From Chamaecyparis obtusa (Eukaryota; Streptophyta; Pinopsida; Cupressales; Cupressaceae), in the NCBI GenBank assembly GCA_027943335.1, contig BSBK01000520.1, forward strand, positions 64,501 to 128,500: 64,000 nt of DNA. Direction: 5' to 3'. The notes below the pieces were generated by a model. The model did no database searches. It had not been told where the DNA came from and saw only the letters and a list, made by a program, of their open reading frames with translations. A program made the position numbers and the translations under genes. This document shows positions 24,030 through 36,332 of this stretch, piece after piece. Numbering within the stretch: the stretch's first letter is position 1; each line of letters starts with the position of its first letter.

Positions 24030-24909
24030 ATGTACACTCAAAAGAATAGTGTTCTTCCTATCCATAGTTATAGAAAGTACCCTTAATGATATCTCTACCT
24101 ATCTTCTTCTTTGATTCCACAGGTTTTTGTTCATCTTCTGCATCAGTCAGCTTATCCTTCACTGAGTGATCAATATTTTCCTTCCCTCAAGAGTTACTAG
24201 GTTGTTTCCTCTTTAGCTTATCTTCTTCCTTCAGAGCATACTAATAAACATCTTGAATAGAATCAATCTTCAGCATACCAAGCTCATCCTGAATATTGAA
24301 TCTCAGACCATTCACATACCGAGCTACCTTTTCCTTACCAAGCTCTCAGTGTCCAGACCGAATAGTAAGTTTGTAGAACTCCTCGGTATAATCTTCAATA
24401 GAAAAATCCTTCTGTTTTAGATTTTACAACTTCTTAAACAAGTCAAGGTCATAGTCAGCCATTATGAACTTAGCTTTCAACTTAGTCACCATCAACCTCC
24501 ACTGATTGGTCTTTGTTTCACCTTCATCTTCTCGGCCTTGATATAGTTCTTTCCACCAAAGAGTAGCATGTCCTTTCAACTTTGTCTGTACTAATATCAC
24601 CTGAAGAGGATCTTCAATTTTTTCCAACTCAAAGAAATCTTCAAGTTCCCCAATCCAATCAATTAGATTTTCGGGCTTCAATGTACTAGAGAAAGTAGAA
24701 ACTTCCATTCGGTAATTACTAAACCGAGCAGTAGATCTAGGTAACCAAGCAGTTATGTCTTCACTAGATCTATTCCTTTGGTCATCACCACTAGATCCTG
24801 TAGTTTCAAATTCTTCAGCAGCTTCTTCATAGCCATCCTCAGTACCAACATTCTGAGGTATACTAGTAACAGCTCTCATAATCTCAATGACCATGTCATT
24901 CTTCATCAA
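24030..24909 (-). pseudogene. Element F gag
   Basis: Open from an ATG at 24,909 for 161 codons. Contains the Retrotrans_gag signature (LIDWIGELEDFFELEKI, KLKGHATLWWKEL, KLKAKFIMADYDLDLFKKL), then after a stop DYTEEFYKLTIRSG. A corrupted CCHC zinc knuckle (pattern FYNYG-stop-EEHYSFEC) lies at about 24,035-24,080. Upstream, the frame can be followed across the A insertion point with RVISNLCDTVES. The protein would form the virus-like particle; this copy is broken. Confidence 0.85.
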
Positions 24910-24992
24910 TTACATCTCAGATGTGAAATCTTATTTCACTTTCTCTATGATTCAGGATTCAACAGTATCACAAAGATTAGAAATAACTCTAG

Positions 24993-24997
24993 GGTCT
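24993..24997. repeat. Probable target-site duplication of element A (left)
   Basis: GGTCT against AGTCC at 35,128-35,132; three of five identical, two transitions. Joining the flanks with one copy gives a continuous gag frame, which supports the call. Confidence 0.5.
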
Positions 24998-26518
24998 TGT
25001 GGACAAGGCTTTCGAGGGTACCTGCTTTGAAAGACTTCAAGCCAAACAAGGATTAGATGTTAGTCTAAGATGAAATCAATGCAAAACAAAGAAAAATCTA
25101 AGCTAGCCACCTTAGATTGAGCTAAAAATAGGTGCACCCAAGCACTATTTGATTTGCTCTGATAAGAGGGATGTGGGTGTGCTCTCTAAGCACTTGGAGC
25201 ATACTCTAATGCATTCTAAGATGGTTTGAGACTCATGAAAACCCCCCAAAAAATGGCACAATAATGGGTAGAACACCCAAAATTGCCCCTAAGGCCTCAA
25301 GAACTCAAACTATCATGCTTAAATGGAGATTCAATGCAAGTGTGATTATGCTAAGATTGTTTTTAACCAAATAGAGATGTGATGATGATGATATGCTATG
25401 CAAAACAATGAAATAAACTAGGTTAATCCATTATTGCTATATTTAAGATGAGCTAAAATGCTTGAAAGCAAACTAAATTAGAATGATTTGTGCTAAGTCT
25501 AGAAATAAAAGGGCATGATAACAATGCATGAGAATGAAAGTTAAGCTAATTGATTTTCTCTTGAAAGGAGGGGTATTTATAGGATTTGGGAAGGAAGAAT
25601 GAGTGGCCAAGATTGAAATCCTTAAGAGAGGCCAAGATTCAATCAACGGGGAGCACATGGATTGTGCTAGTCTATAGCCAATCAAGAGGTGACACATGTC
25701 ACAAGGTGAGTGGATGAAGGGAAGGGTAAAAATGAGTCCACAAAGGGGGCTCAAAGCTCATAACTCCCCTCATAAGTGCTTGTAAGAGCATTGAATGAGC
25801 CTTTAAGGGACTTTGATGACTTTGTGGATGCATTGAATGTTTTGTGGTTGAGATATTTGGAAGGGGAGACTTTTCTTTGGCTTAGGAAAGTCTTAAGCTT
25901 GGTTAGGATTGTGCAAATGTTTAGGGGTAGGATTAGGATTAGGATTAGGGGGATTTAGGATTAGGATGGGTGAAGAGGTTGGGTTGAGAAGTTTCTAGAA
26001 GAGTCTAGAGTTTTCCTTGGTTTAGGGAGAATGAATAAATGTTTATTCATTCCAAAGGTTTTAGTTTTGGGAATATTTATTAAAATATATTTAATAAATA
26101 TGAAAATAAATATTTAATCTTAATTAAATATTTTGAGTTGGGATTAGGGTTAGAAAATATGGGATTAGCCTTTAACTGAAATTAAAGAAGAATTAGAAGA
26201 TTCTGGAACAGGTTAGTGGCCTTAAGAAAATTGGCCAAGTTTTGGGCAAAAAATAAATAAATTATTTATTTTGGGATTTTTGGTCAATTTATTAATTAAA
26301 TAATTAATAAATAAGGAGATAATGTTTAAATAAGATTTAAACATTTTTGGGAGGGATTTCTTAATTAAATATTTTTAATTAATATAAAGGGATTTAATGA
26401 CATAAAAATTAATTAATTAATTAAATAATTAATTAATTAATAAATGATGATGTCATCAGAGATTTAAAAATAAATAAAAATAATACTTTATTTTCTAAAG
26501 GATTTTTAGGTGTCTACA
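24998..26518 (-). repeat. Element A 3' LTR
   Basis: 1521 bp, ends TGTGGACAAGG and TAGGTGTCTACA (plus strand). Contains AATT-rich palindromic stretches (about 26,400-26,445) and a short GGATTA run (about 25,925-25,955). Closely matches 33,637-35,127. Confidence 0.92.
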
Positions 26519-26563
26519 TTTTGCCCCTCTTTGATGTGATGCCGCAAGTGGCATGGCGTCAAA
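26519..26563 (-). promoter_or_regulatory. Element A polypurine tract and adjoining hairpin
   Basis: In transcript sense the tract reads AAAGAGGGGCAAAA (26,532-26,519), immediately before the 3' LTR, and would prime plus-strand DNA synthesis. Just upstream, 26,530-26,563 can fold into a stem (TTTGACGCCATGCC with GGCATCACATCAAA, 11 of 14 pairs). Confidence 0.8.
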
Positions 26564-28795
26564 GACAAGAAAATAAGATGCCCGAGGCTAGAATTTAGAG
26601 GAATGAGGGGTTGTGCCCCCTCGAGAAAATAACGCAAGGAGGAAATGTTGTGGAATTTTGTCGAAAGGAAACAAAGAAGGAAGGGCCTAGGAAGAAGGGG
26701 AGATAAATAACCAAGCTTCTAAGAGCAAAGATGGGTGAATGCAAGATGAGATGGAATGCAAAATGCAGGATGCAGCTACATGAGAGATGCAAGATGCAAG
26801 ATTAATCTATATGATGCAGGATGCAGGGGATGGGGGGAAGCTCCAAGTGCAAATGTGGAGAGCACAACCTAGTTTGATATAGCAATGCTAGAGACCTGCC
26901 AAGGATACTGGGATCACAAGGCCTTGTCACCAGTGTTGCATAGGACTGATGCCAAAAAGACACGTAGGGTTGCCCCAACATCACACATGAAACCCAAAGG
27001 AGGCATGGTGGAAACGATGCTGAAGAAACCACAAACACATGACTGACTCACAGGCAGAAGCAAAAGATCAAAAGACCTTGCCCCAGATTATCCTCATTCA
27101 TAGCACACCATGATATAAAGGATCATGGTGACATTGAGTAGAAAACAACAAGAAGCCATAAAAGATTAACAAGACCCAAAGGAAAAAAATCCAAGGTCAA
27201 AATGATAACTCCAAAAGACAACCTTTGCCAAGGAGAGAGATTTGATTCAATTGATGGTGGGAAGATTGGTCTGAACATGTGGAAGGATACATCGACATGG
27301 ACCTAGTGTGCTTGGTGGAAGATTAGGTCAGACAGGAAGGGTACAACTGAGGGGACCCGTGATTAGGCTTAGGTCAGACAAAATAGAAGCATACATCTAT
27401 GTGGAACCTATGCTGATGGGGAGAATGTTGTGTTGCTGATTGGCAAATGATGCGGTTCAAAGATAGTCATGATGATCAAGGATAGTCGACAATTGATATT
27501 GCTAAAGTACAAGGCTGGGTAGGACAAGATTTCTAACCAGATACTGCTGCAGGACTAACAAGGATATGTACAACAAGATGTGAGGATATTTACAATGGAT
27601 ATGTACAGAAGCTCAGGATTAGGATGTACAAAGAACCTAGGGGTGAAGCTGAAAACTCCAAAGATATGCAAGATGATGCCCCAGTTGGGCTAGAAGGCCA
27701 AGATGGACTAATGGATGTATGATGTGTCCTAAAATGACACAGATTTTGGAAGGACATATCCCAACGATGATGATTGGATTGAGATCAAGGCTTGCTACAA
27801 GACTAAGGATTTGGATTGGATGGATTGGCTTGATCTTGGATGTTGGATAACTAGAGGATGTGGAAAGGATTGGAGGATGTTGGAAGATTGCTAGCAATAG
27901 TTGGATATGGATGGATGGCATTGGATTGCATGAAAGGTAGCCTATAGCTAGATACCAATGACAAGGGAAGATACTGGGTGATGGAAAGATGGAGGAAATG
28001 CTTAGGATGAGGATGACGGAACTGCTAGGAGATTTGGATGGAGGAAGATTTGGATTTGGATGGAAGAAGCTACTTGAGGATTGGCAAGAGGAATGCTTGG
28101 GGAGATTGGATGGTGGATTTACTTAAAGATTTGGGAGATGGAAGATTTTGGATCAAAGATAGTCTCCAAGGAATATGTCACCAAGGAATAAGATGCCCCC
28201 TACTTAGGATAGTTCATGTATTTAGAGGCACTAGAATGGGGTACGATTCGACAAAAGATATGCTGAAAAGAGGATGAGGAAGGTAGATGGAAGATAGGAT
28301 GAATGGATTGGATAGAGGATATGTAGCTGAAAGGTGTGATGGATGCTAAGAAGGTGCCCAAAAGCATGTATACTTGGTAATCTTTGTTTTGTCATCAAGA
28401 TCCAAAGGAGGATGAAGGAGGGGAGAGACAAATGGGATGGAGGAGATGTTGGATAAGATGGAAGAAGGGAAATGGCCCCCAACTATAGAAAGGAATTGGG
28501 GGGACCTACGCATGACTCCTATTTGCCAGGTTTTCACCATGGTACTTGTCCAAGGCACTTGAATTGCCAAGTTTTCACCATTGGATGAATGTTTTTCTCT
28601 TTTCTTTTTTTGATACTTTTCTCTTGATTTTTTCCAATTTTTATGGATTTTCTGATTTTTCACTGATTAGATGCTAACCTTCTGATATTTCTGATGTGTT
28701 GCTATCTTTCTTCACTGATCTTCTGATTTGTTGCTCACATTTTCTGATTTGTTGCTGCCTTTTCAATTTCTCAGGATGTTGGTACAACTTTATTG
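26564..28795 (-). other. Element A 3' untranslated region
   Basis: No conserved coding frame; open stretches here are antisense or chance frames in a simple-composition sequence. Contains the conserved block at 28,525-28,590 shared with elements B and C, and, at about 28,010-28,040, the unoccupied version of the C insertion site (GCTAGGAGATTTGG on plus). Confidence 0.6.
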
Positions 28796-28796
28796 G

Positions 28797-29404
28797 GATG
28801 GAGGGATTATGCAAAGGCATGGATAAGATGGGTTAGATGGGAGATATGGTGGTAGAAAGTGTTTGGATGGAAAGATGGAAAGTGATCATGATAGGGGGAT
28901 GTTTTTAGGATCAACATTGGCACATGTTGCGGGGGAGATGGATGAAGCGGATAGGACATGGAAGATAGAGGTGGATGTGATGGAGGATTTACACTAGGAG
29001 ATTTTGAATCTTTGGGACACAAAATAGATTTAGGAGATGGAGGAGAAGACTGAGTAGCTGGGGGATTAGCAACTTTGGATTCCATTGTAGATGATTCTTA
29101 GATGGAGGGATTATGCAAAGGCATGGATAAGATGGGGTAGATGGGAGATATGGTGGTAGAAAGTGCTTGGATGGAAAGATGGAAAGTGATCATGATAGGG
29201 GGATGTTGTCAGGATCAACATTGGCACATGTTGCAAGTGAGATGGATGAAGTGGATAGGATGTGGAACATAGAGGTGGATGTGATGGAGGATTTACACTA
29301 GGAGATTTTGAATCTTTGGGACCCAAAATAGATTTAGGAGATGGAGGAGAAGACTGAGTAGCTGGGGGATTAGCAACTTTGGATGCCATTGTAGATGATT
29401 CTTT
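28797..29404 (-). repeat. 304-bp tandem duplication at the end of the element A ORF
   Basis: Two direct copies (about 28,797-29,100 and 29,101-29,404) begin GATGGAGGGATTATGCAAAG. Each encodes the ORF C-terminus (ASKVANPP or ESKVANPP ... HAFA-stop). Element B has one copy. Because 304 is not a multiple of 3, the second copy is out of frame with the main ORF and lies behind its stop. Confidence 0.85.
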
Positions 29405-31624
29405 TAGATGCATTACATCTTTTTGCTTTGGGATCCACATCATTTTTTCTTTATCTTTGCTGGGCCTTTGTGGCCATTGGGATGCATTAGATTTTGCTTT
29501 TGCTTTGCTGGGCCTTTGCGGCCATTGGGATGCTTTGGATTGCTTGATTGGATTTTTATTTTCTTGAGCATGTCATTTAGACTGGACATGGCAATCTTTG
29601 GATTTTTGTGGATATTTCCCTTTATTCATATTAGATATGGCATCCAAATTGTGGCGAGCATCAGAGTGAATATGACGAGATGTGCAGGATGGAGGAAATG
29701 TGGATGGAGAGATGGAAGGAGATTGGTAGATAAGATATGTGGGAATGTGCCTTTGTTGATCCTGATTAGGGATGCTTGGATTTTGGATGAAAGACTGAGT
29801 AGGATAAGATGGGGGATGATATTTTGGGATGTAGGGTCCCAAAATGGATTGGGTATGTAGAGGATATGTGCTGGAAGATTTTGGGACATAGGGACCCAAA
29901 ATGGATTTGGAGGATGAAGGAGGAATGTGATAGGTTGTCTTTGGTTATAACGATGGAGGAGGAGGAATGGTGGTGTATGTTTCGGGAGATGTGATGGTGG
30001 GTTTGGAAGGATGCTTGAATTTAGCTTTAGTTGTACCAACATTTCTAGAGGAAGTGCCTTCTTCTGATGTGTGACCAATTCCACATAACTTTGGATGTTT
30101 CTTGTCTTGGATAGGCTCCAAATTTCCTTGTTCATGAGAGCCTAGGCCTTTGCCTTGATAATTCCGTTTCTTGAGCATTTCATCCAAACAAGGATATTTC
30201 TGACTTGGGGAATGTGATAAACATCCAATTTTTGGTTCCCTGATGGAAGATATGAAACTAATTTCTTCTTCTTCAAGTGGACTATCTTTGACAAATGTAA
30301 GTGATCCAAGAGGATACAGTGATGGTTGTGGGATAGTTTGGTTTGGAAGATCCTCAAGAGGAGAGGATAGGATGGTGGGATTTTGACTCGGATTCGGGGA
30401 TAGTAATGGATCTTTAGATGGAGAAACTGGGATGATAGGATCTTGGATTGGAGGAATTTGGATTGTAGGATTTTGGATTGGGGGTGATGGAAGCGATAGA
30501 ACATGTGATGGGGGAAGCGAAGGGATTGGATCTTGATTTTCTTCTGCGAGTATTTCAACATGCTTTTGGACAAGATCTTGACATGGAAGGATTTGTGTGG
30601 ATAGAATGCTAGGGAATGTATGGATGGACTCTTTAGATGGGGTGGATGGAAGGATGGGAGATTCTATAGCTGTGATGTTAGGAAGAAGGGTGAACTCATA
30701 GGGCTCACTGGATGTGCTTTGGATAATGCTAGGAGGAGGTGATGTTGGTGGGGATTGGATGAAAACTTTAGATGGAAGGGACTCAATGATTCTAGGAGAT
30801 GGAAGAGGATCAATGTATGAAAGATAGATGATAGATGGGAGTGATGGATGGGCCTCATCAATTATGGTTTCACGTAAAGGTTTGAGATGGCTTGGCTCTT
30901 CAACTTTAGGAGTGGGATTTGTTTTTGGCTTCCTTGTGAAACTCCTTGGAGACTTTCATGGTGAAGAAGGATTGGAATGTGGAGGAGATGGAGAGATAGG
31001 ATATTCCTCATCTGAAGATGGGGTGGAAGATGGTGAACCTATTTGAGGGGATGATGGTGTTGAAGAAGTAGAGGTAATGGATCGAGGTACAGGATATGAA
31101 GTGGTTTGAAGGATGCACTCTGCTTGTGGGAGGGGATTTTTGGAAATGTGGTTTGGAATAGAAGATGGTAGATTGAGATAGGATGGAGGATTGGGGAAAA
31201 GGATTGGAAGACTTGGTGTTTGTTTTTGAAATGGTTTTGGAGGATATGTGGATGGAGGTTTTAGATAAGGGAAGTAGCGTGTGTTTAGAGGGGATGGTGG
31301 TGATTGGGATATGACCATAGCAGGAGATGGAGGTATGCAGGATGCATATGGAGGATGTGTAGGTTTAAGATAGGGATAAGGTGTGGATGGATAAGATAAT
31401 GGATTTGCCTTGCCAAGGACATGAAAGGGAGTGCTAGTGGATAAGCGTGAAGGCATGATAGGATATTTTGGAGGAATGATTGGATGCTGGGGGATGTTTG
31501 GAGCAAACTTGCTAAGATTTTCAAAATATGCATCGTGATCTACAAGGCTTTCATCATCTTTGGGATAGGGTGGATTGGGGGGAGAGACATAATAACCAAA
31601 CTCATCATAATAGTTTTGAGACAT
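29111..31624 (-). pseudogene. Proline-rich G-patch-like protein of the A/B family, copy in A
   Basis: Reads from ATG 31,624 (MSQNYYDEFGYYVSP) to a TAA at 29,111 (ending HAFA), about 838 codons in one frame, homologous throughout to 40,187-42,706 in B. Composition is rich in Pro, Ser, Thr, Tyr and His. A G-patch-like segment (NYQGKGLG ... GNLEPI ... LCGIGH) is encoded near 30,180-30,080, followed by GPYVPKS, SILGPYIPK, MMWIPKQKD and SILGPKD motifs. The frame is broken by TGA at 30,956-30,958, shared with B, by a TAA at 29,945 that is a CAA codon in B, and by a further stop near 29,573. Function unknown; it may be a Gag-like or accessory protein. Confidence 0.75.
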
Positions 31625-33613
31625 GCTGACTTGCAGATGAGTCAGATAAGGATGAAGGACAAAGATGGATTGGAAGACTAAGAATCAGATTGGAATGATT
31701 GATAGGATCAGACTAGGATTGGATTTGACTCAATTTTGGAAGAAGGCTGACTTTAGAGAAAGACAGACAAGGGGATGGGGGATGACCAAGATGACTTTGC
31801 TAACCTAGGATAGGAGGAAAGGATGACAAGACTGGATTGAATATGACTGGAAGACCATGATTTGAGATTCTGAAAGCATTGGACAATTTCTAGATTTTGG
31901 GAGGATTTGGACTGACATGGCTATTCTGAGTATCTTGAACCAAGTTGTAGATCAGTTTGATGTTTTTTCCAATGGCAAAGGATAGATTTCAACAAAGATT
32001 TTGGAAAAGCAATCTCCACAAGCGACAAAGCAACCTTGTGGGATACAAACAAGATAACTGACTCTGATAAAGCTTTTGAAAAGTGTATATTCCAACAAGT
32101 GTTTTCACAGAGCTTCTTACTGTCAAGCACTTCAAGTAGATCTACCTAAGGAAGGTGAGTATCAAAATCACTTGCCCAAAGCTTGGTACCCCCTAGAAGG
32201 AATACAAATGGTGAGTAATCTTGAGGTGACCCGGTAAACCCCTTGGAATCAGTCCTTGCACAAGGATTTTGATACTTTCGGATGTAGATAGGGTAGCCTC
32301 TATTTTATCAAGTTTTTAATAGTTCCGTGGAGTCTCCATACCTGGTTATGCTGACTATCCGTGACTCACTTAAGAGCCTAGCCAAAAATGCTGGGGGAGG
32401 AATATTTACCTGTCCCCAGACATTTGCATTTGGCACAAAATGCCCATGGATTAGGAGATATAAGTGAGTACTTTTTGTCTTCACTTTATTTATATACCAG
32501 CCAGGGGGGATACCGGTTTGAGGTCATTCTCCGAGGAGGAAGCACTTTTCTCCTTGGACAGGCCTCGCTAAAAGTAGAACAAGTGAACTTGTCTGAGTCC
32601 AAATGTTCTACGTTGCTTACTTTAACAAGGATTTTGCAAGAAGATAAAGCTCCTAGATGCACATCAAGCAAGTTTGTTCATTTTCCCAAATTGATTAAGT
32701 TTGTCTGAACTTTGAATTTGAAGACACAAGTGCTTAAGGTTTGATTTGTTCTTTCTCCAAAAAGTAAATGATTTGAGCGCTTGCAAGTTCTTTCCTTTTG
32801 GGCATTCAAGATTGAGATTTGCGAGTTGATTTAAGGACTTTGAAAAGAGCTTTGTTTTGTCTTTAAGGCATTCAAGATTGAATTTGCATTTTTCTTGAAT
32901 TGAAAAGGAGGGAATAGAGATGCTTGTTCTTTCCAATTTAGATCATTCAAGATTGTGTTTGATTTTCAAAATGATAATGAATTTTAGGACCTAAGTTCTT
33001 TTCCCTTAATTTCATTCAAGATTTGTTTGACCTTTGCTGTTATAAATCTGAGAACAAATTAAGACAAAAAACACAGTCATAGCAACATTGTCCAGCTTAT
33101 ATGCGACACTGGAAAATGTAGAAGCGACACCAAAAAACATGACAAGTGGCATTTAAATATGCCTAAGCATGACTAAAATATGCATACGTGTCATCTTTTT
33201 ATGCATACGCGTAATTTCTTTTTGCAAAGGCATGATTTCTTTTTGTAGAAGCGTGATTTATTTTTGCAAATGCGTGATTTCTTTCTGCAAATGCGTGATT
33301 TCTTTCTGCAAACGTGTGATTTCTTTTTTCATACGTGTGATTTCTTTTTTATACACGTGATTTCTTTATACAGAGGCATAATTTATTTATGCGGAGGTGA
33401 CAGAATAAGAAATAAGATAGAAAAGAAATTGTTGATGGTGAAAAACTGTTAGTTTGTAGGTGTCATTTCAGAGCTCATAGGTGTGATTTGACTACTTGTA
33501 GGCATGACTAAAATGGCTGGAGGCATGACTTCATTTCTTGCAGGTGACATTTCTTTCATTTTCTATGACACCGAGAGTGAAAATGTGTGATTTGATCAAG
33601 ATGATTATGGTTT
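31625..33613 (-). other. Element A 5' leader with ~20-bp repeats
   Basis: About 2 kb between primer-binding site and ORF, non-coding. At about 33,176-33,376 there are roughly ten diverged copies of a ~20-bp unit (plus strand consensus near GCGTGATTTCTTTTTGCAAA). The remainder matches the leader of B in reverse orientation. Confidence 0.7.
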
Positions 33614-33633
33614 GGGTCCCACCGAGCGTGCCA
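33614..33633 (-). other. Element A primer-binding site
   Basis: Minus strand TGGCACGCTCGGTGGGACCC, three bases from the LTR end at 33,637. Type common in plant gypsy elements; the exact tRNA was not assigned. Confidence 0.8.
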
Positions 33634-33636
33634 GAA

Positions 33637-35127
33637 TGTGGACAAGGCTTTCAAGGGTACCTGTTTTTGAAAGCTTCAAAACCAAATAAAGATTAGATTT
33701 TAGTCTAGCATGAAATCAATCAAAAACAAGTAAAACTCTAAACTAAGCCACCTCAAATTGAGCCTAAATAGGTGCACCCAAGCACTATTTGATTTGCTTT
33801 GATAAGAGGGATGTGGGTGTGCTCTCTAAGCACTTGGAGCATACTCTAATGCATTCTAAGATGGATTTAGATCCATGAAAACCTCATAAATGGCACAAAA
33901 TAGGTATAGAACACTTGATTTGCCCCTAAGGCCTCAAGGATCCAAATGATGCTGAAATGAAGATTAAGCTATATGATGCTTATGCTAAGATTGATTTTAG
34001 ACCAAATAGAGATGTGATGATGCTATGCTTATGCAAAACAATGAAATAAACTAGGTTAATCCATTATTGCAATATTTAAGATGAGCTAAAATGCTTGAAA
34101 GTAAACTAGATTAGAATGATTTGTGCTAAGTCTAGAAATAAAAGGGCATGATAACAATGCATGAGAATGACAGTTAAGCTAATTGATTTGCTCTTGAAAG
34201 GAGGGGTATTTATAGGATTTGGGAAGGAAGAATGAGTGGCCAGGATTGAAATCCTTAAGAGAGGCCAAGATTCAATCAAAGGGGAGCACATGGATTGTGC
34301 TAGTCTACAACCAATCAGGAGGTGACACATGTCACAAGGTGAGTGGATGAAGGGAAGGGTAAAGATGAGTCAACAAAGGGGGCTCAAAGCTCATAACTCC
34401 CCTCATAAGTGCTTGTAAGAGCATTGAATGAGCCTTTAAGGGACTTTGATGACTTTGTGGATGCATTGAATGTTTTGTGGTTGAGATATTTGGAAGGGGA
34501 GACTTTGCTTTGGCTTAGGAAAGTCTTAAGCTTGGTTAGGATTGTGCAAATGTTTAGGGGTAGGATTAGGGGGATTTAGGATTAGGATGGGTGAAGAGGT
34601 TGGGTTGAGAAGTTTCTAGAAGAGTCTAGAGTTTTCCTTGGTTTAGGGAGAATGAATAAATGTTTATTCATTCCAAAGGTTTTAGTTTTGGGAATATTTA
34701 TTAAAATATATTTAATAAATATTTAATCTTAATTAAATATTTTGAGTTGGGATTAGGGTTAGAAAATATGGGATTAGCCTTTGATCGAAATTAAAGAAGG
34801 ATTAGAAGATTCTGGAAGAGGTTAGTGGTCTTAAGAAAATTGGCCAAGTTTTAGGCAAAAAATAAATTAATTATTTATTTTGGTATTTTTGGTCAATTTA
34901 TTAATTAAATAATTAATAAATAAGGAGATAATGTTTAAATAAGATTTAAACATTTTTGGGAGGGATTTCTTAATTAAATATTTTTAATTAAGATAAAGGG
35001 ATTTAATGACATAAAAATTAATTAATTAATTAAATAATTAATTAATTAATAAATGATGATGCCATCAAGGATTTAAAAAAAAATAAAAATAATACTTTAT
35101 TTTCTAAAGGATTTTTAGGTGTCTACA
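33637..35127 (-). repeat. Element A 5' LTR
   Basis: 1491 bp, same TGTGGACAAGG...GTGTCTACA ends as the 3' copy. Differs from it by scattered substitutions and small indels, such as a shorter GGATTA run. Confidence 0.92.
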
Positions 35128-35394
35128 AGTCCAATCTTCTCGGAGGGATCCTTAAAGATAAGAGAAACCCTCTCCAATAAACCCTCATTGACCACCTTGT
35201 GACAATTTCCAAGTTGTAAACAAGTCATATTGTAACCTGCAATATTGCAAATATCTAGGGCATAATTTCACAAGTTCAGTGCTTTAGATCTACAATCTAA
35301 ATTTTTCACAATCTCTACTTCAATAGGATCAACTTCGCAAGATCATCCTTGCTAGGTTAACCTTCAATATCAACTCCAACAGGAACAAACCTTC
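35128..35394 (-). other. Element F leader / gag N-terminal sequence right of A
   Basis: First five bases are the presumed A duplication (AGTCC). The rest is F internal sequence between its primer-binding site and gag. No separate gene seen. Confidence 0.5.
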
Positions 35395-35406
35395 ACTTTG
35401 ATACCA
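35395..35406 (-). other. Element F primer-binding site
   Basis: Minus strand TGGTATCAAAGT, an initiator-Met-tRNA type site with two changes, two bases from the LTR at 35,409. Confidence 0.75.
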
Positions 35407-35408
35407 CC

Positions 35409-36327
35409 TGATGGAGTCAAGGATGGTGGATCCAATGAAGGATAGTCCAAACCTTGAAGCCAATAGAATTACCCAGTGGAATACTCAACACAATAGATAA
35501 TACCACAAATGTTTCAAGTAATTTGCATTAACATGCGAGGCTGTAAGGGCCAATTAAAAAATGAAACAATTCTACAAGATCCACAAATAAATCCAATACA
35601 ATCTCAGCTAGTTCAGCTCTGAAGACAATTAGAACCTAATGGAAACCCTAAGGTAGATCTAAACTTGAGCTCGCAAGCCACCAAGCAATCTCCTTGTCTC
35701 CAAGTATGAAACCCCTAGCTCTGCTGCAAACAACTATCAGATATCAATCTGATCTACAAGATCATAAAGAACTTTTCCACAACTTTGCCAACTTTAGCTT
35801 TCAAGCTTCGCATCTGATATCTCATATCTACTAAGTCATGTTCCTAAACATCTACCCAAGCACTCCTTAAAGACTAATCAACAGCCACAAGTCGGCAAGA
35901 TGAAACCCTTAACTCTCCCAAACAAATAATTAAATGCCATACAAGTTAGATTACAAATGTATACAAACATTTAATTCAGCATGTCGGCCTATAAAAATAG
36001 CTACCAACAATAAATGCACCAAGTCAAATCAACAAATCACACAGAACACTAGTCAATAAGCCAGAACTATCGAGCGACAGTGAATTAATCGATCACGCCA
36101 GCCATCGCTGAGCACCAATATCAATTGAGCACCGCAGGCATGACTGAGTAACAATATCACCAAGCACCAGAGACTACCAAGTTCCTTCAGTGACAGAGCT
36201 TCCTTTAATAACTAAGACTGTCAGTCAAGGATGCAACCAAGTAACACCGGCTAAAATACCAACACCCCATGCAGTTTCACCGATGACAAAGAGTGCCCCT
36301 GCCTTAACCTTGGATGCCCCCGCATTT
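35409..36327 (-). repeat. Element F 5' LTR
   Basis: 919 bp beginning TGATGG beside the primer-binding site; partner of 22,342-23,274. Its right end (GCATTT) is altered from GCATCA. Followed by AATAC, the probable duplication. Confidence 0.85.
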
Positions 36328-36332
36328 AATAC

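Larger units (their letters stand above)
24998..35127 (-). mobile_element. Element A: non-autonomous LTR retrotransposon of the A/B family
   Basis: 10.1 kb, minus strand, inserted in the gag leader of F. LTRs 24,998-26,518 (3') and 33,637-35,127 (5'); primer-binding site 33,614-33,633; polypurine tract 26,519-26,532. Its only recognisable coding content is a long proline-rich frame (about 28.8-31.6 kb). No gag, protease, RT or integrase motif is visible. It is the same family as element B, in opposite orientation, with an internal length of about 7.1 kb matching B after C is removed. It keeps the target site that C occupies in B. Confidence 0.93.
22342..36327 (-). mobile_element. Element F: short gag-protease gypsy element (chromovirus-like), interrupted by A
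   Basis: LTRs at 22,342-23,274 (3') and 35,409-36,327 (5'), ends TGATG...CATCA with point changes. An initiator-Met-type primer-binding site lies at 35,395-35,406. Without element A the element is about 3.85 kb with an internal domain of only about 2 kb, encoding gag, a damaged zinc knuckle and protease, then a short spacer before the 3' LTR. No RT or integrase is present. The primer site and the LGRPWQYD-type protease suggest derivation from a chromovirus-type gypsy element. It sits inside the protease gene of D. Confidence 0.85.

Noticed and set aside
25920..25960. Possible interstitial telomere repeat (GGATTA run)
   Set aside because: Only a few units of GGATTA, not the plant TTTAGGG repeat, and it varies between the two LTRs of element A; ordinary slippage.
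29379..29994. Plus-strand protein-coding gene with Phe/Gly/Trp-rich frames
   Set aside because: Antisense to the conserved A/B protein; no conservation of the frame in element B.
28231..30573. Numerous overlapping frames on both strands in element A
   Set aside because: Only the frame collinear with element B is conserved; the others are by-products of a simple-composition, stop-poor sequence.
33176..33376. CRISPR-like regularly spaced repeats
   Set aside because: The units are diverged, contiguous ~20-bp tandem repeats without unique spacers, inside a plant retrotransposon leader.
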